This document shows, piece after piece, positions 1 to 6,022 of a stretch of DNA of 6,718 nucleotides; the stretch's first letter is position 1; each line of letters starts with the position of its first letter. The DNA lies in assembly GCA_025454075.1 (NCBI GenBank), contig JALOPD010000212.1:1-6718 (forward strand), written 5' to 3'. Under the pieces are notes generated by a model that worked only from the letters and a program-made list of their open reading frames with translations, made no database searches and had not been told where the DNA came from. This stretch comes from Desulfobacterales bacterium (lineage in GTDB: Bacteria > Desulfobacterota > Desulfobacteria > Desulfobacterales > UBA2174_A). A program made the position numbers and the translations under genes.

Positions 1-997
1 GGTAGGTGATGGCCTCATCCCCCGAGCCGTGGAGGAGAACCTCCCGGAAAGCGGCGGGCAGATCCCTGAACGGGGTGTAGATGGAGGTGCCGTAGTGCGC
101 CGTCAGGGCCTCCAGGAACTCCATGAAATGCACGCTGCTGCGGCCGGCCCAGGCCGCTACGGCGCCCTCCTTCAAGGAGAGGCGGGAGTCGGGGACGATG
201 AGGTCCGGGTCGAACTCGGAGCTCGACCCGAGCCCGCCGCACACCGGGCAGGCGCCTTGCGGCGAATTGAAGGAAAAGCTGGCCGGCGTGAAATCGGGGT
301 AGCCGATGCCGCAGGCCGCGCAGACGGCCGTGTCCCGGAAGGAGAGCGATTCGCCGCCGGCGACATCGATCACGACGGCGCCGCCGCCCTGGGCCAGCGC
401 GAGCTCGATCGAATCCGCCAGACGGTTGCGGATCGACGCCTTCACGACGCCGTCCACCCGCACCCGGGCAAAGCCCGTCTTTTTCAGCCGCTTGAGGAGC
501 TTTTCGTGGGTGCCTTTCTCCGCGCTCACGAGCGGGGCCAGGATGGTGAGGCGCGACCCGGCCGGCAGGAATTCCACCTGGTCGACCATCTGGTCGATGG
601 TGCGAGCGGAGATCGGGCGGCCGCAGCGGTGGCAATGGGGAGTCCCCGCGCGGGCATACAGCAGCCGGAGGTAGTCGTAGATCTCCGTCACCGTTCCCAC
701 CGTGGAACGCGGGTTGTGGCCGGCCGTTTTCTGCTCGATGGCGATGGCCGGGGAAAGTCCCTCGATGAGGTCGGCATCGGGTTTTTCCATGCGCTCCAGG
801 AACTGGCGGGCGTAGGTCGACAGGGATTCCACGTACCGACGCTGGCCCTCGGCATAGAGGGTGTCGAAGGCGAGGGTGGATTTGCCCGATCCGGACAAGC
901 CGGTGACCACGGTCATGCGGTCCCGCGGGATCGTGACGTCGATGTTCTTCAGGTTGTGCTGGCGGGCGCCGCGGATGATGATGGCGTGCGACGGCAT
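1..997 (-). CDS. uvrA: UvrABC excinuclease subunit A, N-terminal part (runs off the left edge)
   Basis: UvrA is the damage-recognition ATPase of nucleotide excision repair; as a dimer it loads UvrB on damaged DNA in the cytoplasm. The window holds the first 332 codons of a protein usually about 940 residues long. Visible in order: the N-terminal [10 protein letters not shown] motif (residues 9-18), the first Walker A GLSGSGKS (33-40), the conserved [13 protein letters not shown] segment (55-67), [13 protein letters not shown] (78-90) and NPRSTVGT (95-102). A CxxC pair follows (C122, C125), then the zinc module with C226/C229 and C250/C253 around [10 protein letters not shown]. The start is the ATG at 995-997, where the family usually begins, with GAGG four bases upstream. 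No frame damage is seen in the visible part. No LexA-type operator was recognised upstream. Identification is secure. Confidence 0.97.
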   Translation of the reverse strand, partial: MPSHAIIIRGARQHNLKNIDVTIPRDRMTVVTGLSGSGKSTLAFDTLYAEGQRRYVESLSTYARQFLERMEKPDADLIEGLSPAIAIEQKTAGHNPRSTVGTVTEIYDYLRLLYARAGTPHCHRCGRPISARTIDQMVDQVEFLPAGSRLTILAPLVSAEKGTHEKLLKRLKKTGFARVRVDGVVKASIRNRLADSIELALAQGGGAVVIDVAGGESLSFRDTAVCAACGIGYPDFTPASFSFNSPQGACPVCGGLGSSSEFDPDLIVPDSRLSLKEGAVAAWAGRSSVHFMEFLEALTAHYGTSIYTPFRDLPAAFREVLLHGSGDEAITY

Positions 998-1200
998 AAA
1001 ACCTCGCGTGCGCGCAAGAGCGCCGGCCGGCGGTCTTGCAACACTTGGAAATATCCTCTAAATTCACCTATAGCAGCCGGAAAGCCGCCTTAATGCTTGG
1101 TTTGTGAGGCGGTCCGCCATCTATCTATGCGGCCCGCAAGGCTTTTCCGCCCTGCAAGGCAAGCGATCTCAATGAACTCAAGGCTTTTATCGCGATGGCG

Positions 1201-1229
1201 TTTGCAATATGGGTATAATACTTTATAAT
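1201..1229 (+). promoter_or_regulatory. Candidate sigma-70-type promoter reading toward dnaA
   Basis: A -35-like TTTGCA (1201-1206, 4/6) is followed after 17 bases by a perfect -10 TATAAT (1224-1229). A second TATAAT lies at 1214-1219 inside the palindrome GTATAATAC. It would start a plus-strand transcript near 1236, ahead of the structured block at 1276-1361. The site is far from dnaA (over 500 bases), so it may drive a separate RNA. Confidence 0.4.
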
Positions 1230-1235
1230 TCGATA

Positions 1236-1371
1236 AGTTAAAATGACAGGCCCTAACCGGCCGGCGGCGCCGAATGGGCCCTTGAAAAATAGCGGAGGCA
1301 CTTGGGGAAAGCCCCGTTCGAGCGGGGCGGCCGCCGTGTCGCGGCGCTGCACCCCCGGCCCAAAAGTTTTT
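1236..1371 (+). ncRNA. Candidate structured RNA of unknown family
   Basis: A GC-rich block between AT-rich flanks can fold in a nested way. The outer helix is GGGCC (1276-1280) with GGCCC (1357-1361), stacked with GGGG (1304-1307) on CCCC (within 1352-1356). These enclose two hairpins: GCCCCG/CGGGGC (1311-1316 with 1323-1328) and GCCGC/GCGGC (1330-1334 with 1341-1345). A promoter-like site lies just upstream, and five T residues (1367-1371) follow shortly after. I could not match it to SRP RNA, tmRNA, RNase P RNA or 6S RNA. GC-rich DNA folds easily by chance, so this is tentative. Confidence 0.22.
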
Positions 1372-1425
1372 GAAAATAGATGATAATCATAGAAAAATGA
1401 TGATTTAATGAGATTTCAAATATTA
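1362..1425. other. AT-rich island, candidate DNA-unwinding element
   Basis: Only 11 of 64 bases are G or C, in a window whose genes are strongly GC-rich. It holds repeated ATGAT/ATGAG words near 1380, 1397, 1400 and 1408, and the palindromic core ATGATAATCAT (1380-1390). Strand-opening regions of origins have this composition. The position upstream of dnaA fits, but the role is inferred. Confidence 0.3.
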
Positions 1426-1458
1426 GGGGCCGACAGCCGAAGTGGACGATGCCCCGAT

Positions 1459-1479
1459 ATTGTTTGGAAATCTAACAAT
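1459..1479. repeat. Short inverted repeat ATTGTT / AACAAT
   Basis: Six-base perfect arms (1459-1464 and 1474-1479) flank a nine-base spacer upstream of the dnaA promoter candidate. It could be an operator-like site for a dimeric regulator. Six-base arms can occur by chance. Confidence 0.25.
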
Positions 1480-1525
1480 CGGTGCGAGAGACCAGAATCG
1501 GCCTCCCGGAGCGTCTGCTATCGGT

Positions 1526-1553
1526 TAGACCAGTGATAATAAGTGGATATAAT
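1526..1553 (+). promoter_or_regulatory. Candidate dnaA promoter P1
   Basis: TAGACC (1526-1531, 4/6 to the -35 consensus) and a perfect -10 TATAAT (1548-1553) are separated by 16 bases. The predicted start near 1560 would leave a leader of about 200 bases before dnaA. DnaA-box-like sequences overlap the -10 and the predicted start, which would suit autoregulation. Confidence 0.45.
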
Positions 1554-1568
1554 TTGTTCATAACCACA
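1542..1568. repeat. Inverted pair of DnaA-box-like sites over the dnaA promoter
   Basis: AGTGGATAT (1542-1550) matches TGTGGATAA at 7/9, and ATAACCACA (1560-1568) matches TTATCCACA at 7/9. They face each other with a nine-base gap. Their cores GTGGATAT and ATAACCAC are reverse complements at 7 of 8 positions. They lie on the -10 and transcription start of P1. Sequence similarity only; binding is inferred. Confidence 0.35.
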
Positions 1569-1601
1569 CCCCGGGAATGCGCCAATCACGTAAATTCAGG
1601 T

Positions 1602-1630
1602 TTGACTCCGCACGGCCGTTGCCTTAAAAG
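1602..1630 (+). promoter_or_regulatory. Candidate dnaA promoter P2 (weaker)
   Basis: TTGACT (1602-1607, 5/6) is followed after 17 bases by TAAAAG (1625-1630, 4/6). It lies about 130 bases before the dnaA start. The -10 is poor, so P1 is the better candidate. Confidence 0.25.
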
Positions 1631-1759
1631 GCTCGCTCATGGTTGGACGGCTCCGGACCTCGAGAGGCACGCCGATCCCCCGCAGCGACTCACTGTTTCT
1701 GCTATTTGTCGGACCTATCACGAAAACGGCGACCACGGCAGGTCGAGACCACGCACCCG

Positions 1760-3103
1760 ATGGAAAAAGTTTGGAAAGAACTTCGAGCGGTATTGAAGAA
1801 GCGCGTCGCCGCGCACAGTTTTCGAATGTGGATCGAGCCGCTCGACCTCGAACGCAGCGAGGACGGTGAATGGGTGGTCACCTGCCCGAACGCCTTCTCG
1901 CGCAAGAGGGTTCAGGAGCACTTCGGGGGGGTGATCGCGGCCGAGCTGCAGCGGATGGTGGGCCAGCCCGAATGTCGTGTCCGCTATCATGTGGCCGGCC
2001 GGTGCAACGGGCAGAAGCCCAGCCTCGAAAGCGCTCTCCAGCTGCCCCTTCCGAGCGAAACCATCCGGCCCCACAACGGCCGGTTTCTGCGCCGGGATTT
2101 CACCTTCGACCATTTCGTCGTGGGGGCCAACAACGATTTTGCCTACTCGGCTTCGCTTTCCCTCGCCTCGCGCCGCGAAGGTCAGCAGCCCGCACTGTTT
2201 CTGTACTCAGACACCGGCCTCGGCAAGAGCCATCTGTCCCAGGCGATCGGCCATCACGTCCTGAACCAGAGCCCGGGCGAACGCGTCTATTACATGACCG
2301 CCGAGGACTTCAGCAATGAGATGGTCCAGGCGTTCCGTCATGACAGCATCGACAAATTCCAGACCAAGTACCGCAGCCACTGCGACGTTCTGCTTCTGGA
2401 GGATGTCCACTACCTGGGCGGCAAGGAGCGCACCCAGATCGAACTGGCGACGACCCTCGACACGCTTTACGAATCCGGGAAGCGCATCATTTTCTCCAGC
2501 TGCTACCGCCCCTCGGAGATCCCCAAGCTGCATGACAAGCTGCGATCGCGTTTCTCCTGCAGCCTGATCTCGGCCATCGAGCCGCCCAACTTCCGCACGC
2601 GCATGCGAATCCTGCAGCGCAAATCCGCGCTGCTGGGTTATCACATCCCGGGGCCGGTGATCGACTACCTGGCCGCCGAACTGGTCGACGACGTGCGGCA
2701 GCTGGAAAGCGGCTTGAACGGAATCGCCGCCAAATCCTCGCTGCTGGGAATCCCGATCGACCTCGCGCTTGCGGAAAGCGTCGTGAAGCACATTGCCAGC
2801 CAACGCCAGAAGATCACGATGGAGGTCATCAAGAAGCTGGTCTGCAAGTATTACAATGTCTCCGCCGAGGATCTCGTTTCGCGCTCGCGCAAGCAAACCC
2901 TGGTGCGCCCGCGGCACATGGCGATCTATCTCTCCCGCCGCTTCACCGACTCCCCCCTGCAGGCCATCGGCAAGAGTTTCAACCGCTACCACGCCACGGC
3001 GCTGCACTCCATTCACTCCATCGAGAAAGGCATCAAGGCGGACAGCTCGCTGCGGCAGCAGGTCGATTTCTTCCGGCAGAAGCTGGAGTCGGGAAAGTTC
3101 TGA
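1760..3103 (+). CDS. dnaA: Chromosomal replication initiator DnaA, divergent form
   Basis: DnaA binds origin DNA, opens it with ATP and helps load DnaB. This 447-residue protein has the full family layout: an N-terminal domain with WKEL and HSFRMWIEPL (residues 5-28), a short linker, an AAA+ ATPase beginning near FTFDHFVVGANN (114-125), and a C-terminal DNA-binding domain (about 352-447) with VRPRHMAIYLSRRFTD (382-397). The arginine-finger segment LRSRF (261-265) and sensor 2 DVRQLE (311-316) are present. Departures: the P-loop reads SDTGLGKS (150-157, first Gly is Ser), Walker B reads LLLED (211-215, first Asp is Glu), sensor 1 has Cys248 where Asp is usual, and the DHTTV signature reads YHATA (410-414). 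The ATG at 1760 is chosen because similarity begins there; the frame stays open upstream to 1643 but reads without family resemblance. The ribosome binding site is weak. I recall similar variants in Desulfobacterales DnaA, so this may be the organism's main initiator rather than a spare copy. Confidence 0.93.
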   Translation: MEKVWKELRAVLKKRVAAHSFRMWIEPLDLERSEDGEWVVTCPNAFSRKRVQEHFGGVIAAELQRMVGQPECRVRYHVAGRCNGQKPSLESALQLPLPSETIRPHNGRFLRRDFTFDHFVVGANNDFAYSASLSLASRREGQQPALFLYSDTGLGKSHLSQAIGHHVLNQSPGERVYYMTAEDFSNEMVQAFRHDSIDKFQTKYRSHCDVLLLEDVHYLGGKERTQIELATTLDTLYESGKRIIFSSCYRPSEIPKLHDKLRSRFSCSLISAIEPPNFRTRMRILQRKSALLGYHIPGPVIDYLAAELVDDVRQLESGLNGIAAKSSLLGIPIDLALAESVVKHIASQRQKITMEVIKKLVCKYYNVSAEDLVSRSRKQTLVRPRHMAIYLSRRFTDSPLQAIGKSFNRYHATALHSIHSIEKGIKADSSLRQQVDFFRQKLESGKF

Positions 3104-3111
3104 CCGGGCGT

Positions 3112-3327
3112 CTACCGGAATTTCAAAAGCAGGTCGTCGCCCTCCGCCGACTCCATCTCCTCGCAGACCTCCAGGTAGATCTTCTGATCCCTTGCAATGG
3201 CACACCGGATTCGGACCGCGCAATGCCGGCGGCAGATCCGGTCTTCGGGTCGGAAGCCCCCGAAGCAGCCCAGACGCAAGACGGCGGTCACGCGCGCCCG
3301 GCGAACACGAACAGGGGGTTTTCCCAT
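3112..3327 (-). CDS. Small cysteine-rich protein, 71 residues, function unknown
   Basis: This basic small protein carries a cysteine cluster C21-x10-C32-x3-C36-x5-C42, with His35 and a later C55, in the context CFGGFRPEDRICRRHC. The spacing suggests a metal-binding (zinc-like) knuckle. I recall similar CFG-x-F/Y cysteine clusters in small deltaproteobacterial proteins, without a known function. No signal peptide or membrane segment is seen. Its ATG (3325-3327) overlaps the phosphatase stop as TGATG, so translation is probably coupled; an in-frame TTG one codon earlier is an alternative start. GGAGG lies 13 bases upstream of the ATG. The gene ends 8 bases from the dnaA stop, in convergent orientation. 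The coupling and cysteine pattern argue that it is real; no function is assigned. Confidence 0.65.
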   Translation of the reverse strand: MGKPPVRVRRARVTAVLRLGCFGGFRPEDRICRRHCAVRIRCAIARDQKIYLEVCEEMESAEGDDLLLKFR

Positions 3328-4112
3328 CAACGGTCACCCGCCTCCATGAAAGTCAGCATCTCTGAGTGGATACCGCCGTTGGTGGCCAGCACCTCGCGGG
3401 CACCGGCGCCGGCCGGCCGGTTCGAAAAATCGGTCACCCGGCCGCCCGCCTCCCGGGCGATGAGGACGCCGGCGGCCGAGTCCCACGGCTGCAGGCCGTC
3501 CTCCCAGTAGCCGGCGAAGCGTCCGCAGGCGACGAAACACAGGTCCAGCGCTGCCGACCCCAGCCGGCGGACGCCCCGTGCCGCCCTGAGGCATCGCAGG
3601 AACCGTTGCGTCAGGCGCTTGAACCCCGGCCCCAGGTCGTAGGGGAAGCCGGTCGCCAGCAGACTTTCCGAGACCCGGGTTTCCGGGCCGACGCGGATCG
3701 GCTGCCCGTTCAGCCGGGCGCCCCCGCCGGATCGGGCGGTGAACAGCTCCCCGCTGACCGGGTTGAGAACCACGCCCAGCCGCCCCTCGTCGCCCTGGAC
3801 GCAGGCGATGGAGACGGCAAAAAACGGCACCTGGTGGGCATAGTTGACGGTGCCGTCCAGCGGGTCCACCAGCCATCGCCACTCGGCAGCGCCGTCCCGT
3901 ACTCCGCTCTCCTCGGCCACGATGGCGTGATCGGGGAAGGCGGCTCGGATCGTGGCGACAATCTCGGTTTCGGAGGCGAAATCCGCGTCCGTGACCAGGT
4001 CCGACGGTCCTTTTTTTTCGATCGAACTCAGTTTCCCGTAGCGGGCGCGCAGCACCTCGGCGCCGCGATAGGCGGCGCGGACGGCCGTTCGCTCCAGCGA
4101 ATCAAGATCCAT
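3327..4112 (-). CDS. suhB: Inositol monophosphatase family protein (SuhB-like)
   Basis: This 261-residue protein is of usual length for the Mg-dependent, lithium-sensitive sugar phosphatase family, which hydrolyses inositol 1-phosphate and related sugar or nucleotide monophosphates in the cytoplasm. Visible metal and catalytic motifs are TDAD (41-44), AEES (66-69), the signature DPLDGTVNY (83-91) and WDSAAG (210-215), followed by AREAGG (219-224). All expected acidic ligands are present. The start at 4112 gives the usual family N-terminus, but there is no Shine-Dalgarno sequence and a strong promoter sits immediately upstream, so the mRNA may be almost leaderless. The stop overlaps the start of the small cysteine-rich gene, so the two form an operon. 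Family membership is secure. The exact substrate, and whether it acts like E. coli SuhB in rRNA antitermination, cannot be read from the sequence. Confidence 0.93.
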   Translation of the reverse strand: MDLDSLERTAVRAAYRGAEVLRARYGKLSSIEKKGPSDLVTDADFASETEIVATIRAAFPDHAIVAEESGVRDGAAEWRWLVDPLDGTVNYAHQVPFFAVSIACVQGDEGRLGVVLNPVSGELFTARSGGGARLNGQPIRVGPETRVSESLLATGFPYDLGPGFKRLTQRFLRCLRAARGVRRLGSAALDLCFVACGRFAGYWEDGLQPWDSAAGVLIAREAGGRVTDFSNRPAGAGAREVLATNGGIHSEMLTFMEAGDR

Positions 4113-4122
4113 ATGGCATCAC

Positions 4123-4150
4123 ACTATATCGATTTAAAGGTGCATGTCAA
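4123..4150 (-). promoter_or_regulatory. Near-consensus promoter of the phosphatase gene
   Basis: On the minus strand a perfect -35 TTGACA (4145-4150) is followed after 16 bases by TATAGT (4123-4128, 5/6). Transcription would begin near 4114-4119, only a few bases before the ATG at 4112. It lies in the 82-base gap after hflX, so the phosphatase unit has its own promoter. Confidence 0.65.
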
Positions 4151-4194
4151 CCGCAAGAGCTTGTGGTGAGCTTTGGGGACGGAGGATGGGCTCA

Positions 4195-5865
4195 TCAAGG
4201 TGCGGCCGAATTCGGCCGGCGGGGTTCGACCCCCGTGGGCGCCAGGCCCGCGATCAGGGTCTGCATCCGTTCGATGAGCGGGGCGAGGGTGGTCTTGTCC
4301 ACCGCGGCGATGGCCACGGCGTCGTGCCGTCGGCACAGGGCCTCGACCCGATCGGCGGCGGCGAGGTCTTTTTTGTTGAAGACCTTGAGGGCGGCCTTGA
4401 GGTCGAGCCGGAGGTCGGCCAGGATGGCCTCCACCGCCTGGATCTGGTCCTCGACGCGGGGGTGGCTGATGTCGATGACGTGCAGCAGCAGGTCGGCGAC
4501 CTCCAGCTCTTCGAGCGTTGCCCGAAAGGCCACCATCAGGTCCTGCGGCAGGTCGCGGATGAAGCCGACGGTGTCGGTGATGATGACCTCGATCTCCCTG
4601 GGGAAGCGGAGCCGCCGACTGGAGGGGTCCAGGGTGGCGAAGAGCCGGCTTTCGGCAAGCACCCGGCTCTGGGTCAGGCTGTTGAGGAGGGTGCTTTTGC
4701 CGGCGTTGGTGTAGCCGATGATCGAGATCACCGGCAGGCCTTTCTTGTCCCGCCGGGATCGCAGCTGGCGGCGGTGGCGTCGGACCTCCTCCAGGGCCTC
4801 CTCGAGCTGGCTGATGCGCTTGCGCACCCGGCGCCGATCGACTTCGAGCTTGGTCTCTCCGGGACCCCGGCCGCCGATGCCGCCCGCGAGGCGGGACATG
4901 GCGGTCCCCTTGCCCAACAGCCGCGGCAGCAGGTACTTGAGCTGTGCCAGCTCCACCTGGAGTTTGCCTTCCCGCGAGCGGGCGCGCTGGGCGAAGATGT
5001 CGAGGATCAACTGGGTGCGGTCGATGACCTTGAGGGCGATCTGGTCGGTGATGGACCGGATCTGGGAGGGGTTCAGCTCCTGGTCGAAGATGAGGATCGA
5101 CGCCCCCCCCTGCAGGGCGCGGATGGCCAGGTCTTGAAGCTTGCCGGAGCCGACGAGGAAGCGGTGGTCCACCGTGTCGCGGTACTGGATCAGGGAACCG
5201 ATGACCTCGATGCCGCCGGAGCGGGCCAGCTCCCTGAGTTCGGCCATGGACTCCTCGGTGCGGCGGCGGGAGACGGTGGAGACGCTGATCAAAAGGGCCC
5301 GCTCCGGTGCGGCGCCGGCCGCACGGCCGCTGACCACCCGTTCGAGCTCATCCTCCAGGGCGCGGATCATGGCCGCGCAGTCGATGTCGAGCGCCCCCGG
5401 CGCGAGCGGCGGCAGCTGGCGATGGGGAAGCCGTTCGGAGGTCCCGGGCAGCAGGTGCGCCACGTGGACGGTGTGGGGGTAGCCGTCCGCCGACTGCCCG
5501 ATGGCGGCCATGAGGTCCAGCCGCAGCAGCGCGAGGTCCGTCAGATCGTCCCGGCTGAGGGGCTCGTTGTTGAGATGGGTGTGGATGCAGCGCAGGCCGT
5601 TGAGGCGGCCGGGGGCCGCCCGGTAGTCATCGGTGGAGGGGATCACGATCCGCCGGTTGTCGCCGACCACCACATGCGCGACCCGGCCCTGGCGATCCAC
5701 CAGCAGGCCGATCTGGCGGCGGATTTCGTGCGACAGCTGGCTCAGGTCGCGCGCCAGCTCGGGGGTCACCAGGCATTCCGGCGGAGTGCGCCGGCGGTAG
5801 AGATTTTCGAGCCGGCGGATCTGGTTGGGCTTGAGGCCGGCGGTGTTGCCGAAAATTCGCTTCAT
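4195..5865 (-). CDS. hflX: GTPase HflX, long form with N-terminal extension
   Basis: HflX is a ribosome-associated GTPase that splits stalled ribosomes, notably under heat stress. This 556-residue version is about 130 longer than E. coli HflX (426). Residues 1 to about 145 form an extension containing HTHLNNEPLSRDD (95-107), which resembles a JAMM-type metal site. The usual HflX N-terminal domain follows, with ISVSTVSRRRTEES (193-206) and the Gly-rich GGIGGRGPGETKLEVDRR (328-345). The G domain has G1 GYTNAGKS (384-391), switch I FATLDPSSRR (409-418), G3 DTVG (431-434) and G4 NKKD (497-500). The G5 region reads AIAAVDK (518-524), where Ser-Ala is common. The ATG at 5865 is preferred over an in-frame TTG at 5889 because GGAG lies five bases upstream. 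That site is inside a 15-bp inverted repeat. The gene lies downstream of dnaB on the same strand. Confidence 0.95.
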   Translation of the reverse strand: MKRIFGNTAGLKPNQIRRLENLYRRRTPPECLVTPELARDLSQLSHEIRRQIGLLVDRQGRVAHVVVGDNRRIVIPSTDDYRAAPGRLNGLRCIHTHLNNEPLSRDDLTDLALLRLDLMAAIGQSADGYPHTVHVAHLLPGTSERLPHRQLPPLAPGALDIDCAAMIRALEDELERVVSGRAAGAAPERALLISVSTVSRRRTEESMAELRELARSGGIEVIGSLIQYRDTVDHRFLVGSGKLQDLAIRALQGGASILIFDQELNPSQIRSITDQIALKVIDRTQLILDIFAQRARSREGKLQVELAQLKYLLPRLLGKGTAMSRLAGGIGGRGPGETKLEVDRRRVRKRISQLEEALEEVRRHRRQLRSRRDKKGLPVISIIGYTNAGKSTLLNSLTQSRVLAESRLFATLDPSSRRLRFPREIEVIITDTVGFIRDLPQDLMVAFRATLEELEVADLLLHVIDISHPRVEDQIQAVEAILADLRLDLKAALKVFNKKDLAAADRVEALCRRHDAVAIAAVDKTTLAPLIERMQTLIAGLAPTGVEPRRPNSAAP

Positions 5866-5960
5866 TATGGCTCCGGATGACTCCGGCAATTGAGGCCCAT
5901 TTTTGATCAGTGAGTTTTTTCAGTCTTCTCATTTGTGAATGTAATTCATCCGGAGCCATA
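5866..5960 (-). promoter_or_regulatory. Perfect 15-bp inverted repeat able to hide the hflX ribosome binding site
   Basis: TATGGCTCCGGATGA (5866-5880) and its exact reverse complement (5946-5960) flank a 65-base AT-rich loop. In the hflX transcript the downstream arm contains the GGAG ribosome binding site and ends directly at the ATG, so pairing would block initiation. The upstream arm holds an ATG (5957-5959) opening a short frame beginning MAPDEL that runs into hflX in another frame. The loop also has the palindrome TGAATgtaATTCA (5936-5948). The repeat is a direct observation; the switch role is inferred. Confidence 0.5.
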
Positions 5961-5977
5961 TGGCACCCCGGCTGCTG

Positions 5978-6022
5978 AAAAACAAGGATGGGCCGTCAAC
6001 GGGCCGTCACGGCGCGCGGCCC
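5978..6022 (-). terminator. Weak candidate terminator after dnaB
   Basis: On the minus strand GGGCCG (6022-6017) can pair with CGGCCC (5995-5990, or the repeat copy at 6006-6001). Four bases after the distal copy comes the T-rich TTGTTTTT (5985-5978). The stem is only six base pairs and the loop is long or the T tract distant, so this is tentative. Confidence 0.2.
5990..6009. repeat. Tandem repeat GGGCCGTCA, two copies, period 11
   Basis: Identical nonamers lie at 5990-5998 and 6001-6009 in the dnaB-hflX spacer. The 11-base period is one helical turn, as in some protein-binding sites. Two copies may also be simple slippage in GC-rich DNA. Confidence 0.5.

Larger units (their letters stand above)
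998..1759. other. Long uvrA-dnaA divergent intergenic region, possible replication origin
   Basis: These 762 bases separate divergently transcribed uvrA and dnaA, and no convincing gene lies within them. Two AT-rich stretches (about 1201-1245 and 1362-1425) stand out in a GC-rich setting, with a GC-rich foldable block between them. Promoter-like sites, an inverted pair of DnaA-box-like sequences and short inverted repeats lie nearer dnaA; each is listed separately. A long AT-rich spacer upstream of dnaA is a common place for a bacterial origin. I do not see a cluster of TTATCCACA-type boxes, so the origin call is an inference. Confidence 0.35.

Noticed and set aside
15..1067. Minus-strand open frame of 350 codons overlapping uvrA in another frame
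   Set aside because: Arg/Pro/Gly-rich product typical of an out-of-frame reading; the UvrA motifs lie in the neighbouring frame from 997.
998..1120. Search for an SOS (LexA) operator before uvrA
   Set aside because: No CTGT-N8-ACAG or GAAC-N4-GTTC type site was seen by eye in this stretch.
1311..1328. TTCGA within a GC stem, resembling a tRNA T-arm
   Set aside because: The loop size is wrong for a T-arm and there is no acceptor stem, anticodon arm or CCA context.
1125..1352. Minus-strand frame of 75 codons in the uvrA-dnaA spacer
   Set aside because: GTG start without a ribosome binding site, no known family, composition follows the mixed base content of the spacer.
1373..1397. Fur-box-like sequence around GATAATCAT
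   Set aside because: About 11 of 19 positions match the Fur consensus outside and inside the core, no iron gene is nearby, and AT-rich DNA produces such matches easily.
1643..1759. 39-codon N-terminal extension of DnaA from an upstream ATG
   Set aside because: The extra residues do not resemble the family; the ATG at 1760 begins the usual domain I and gives the usual length.
1482..1796. GTG-started open frame upstream of and overlapping dnaA
   Set aside because: No recognisable domain, crosses the promoter region and overlaps dnaA out of frame.
2207..3337. Minus-strand open frame (376 codons) across dnaA
   Set aside because: Shadow of dnaA with no recognisable domain; the DnaA motifs on the plus strand are clear.
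4144..5880. Long plus-strand open frame (578 codons) antisense to hflX
   Set aside because: It is a mirror frame of a GC-rich gene, with low-complexity acidic composition and no recognisable motif; hflX on the other strand is certain.
5627..5959. 110-codon frame starting MAPDEL and overlapping hflX
   Set aside because: Only the first 30 or so codons look natural, because they lie in the AT-rich leader; the rest is an out-of-frame reading of hflX. At most a short leader peptide.
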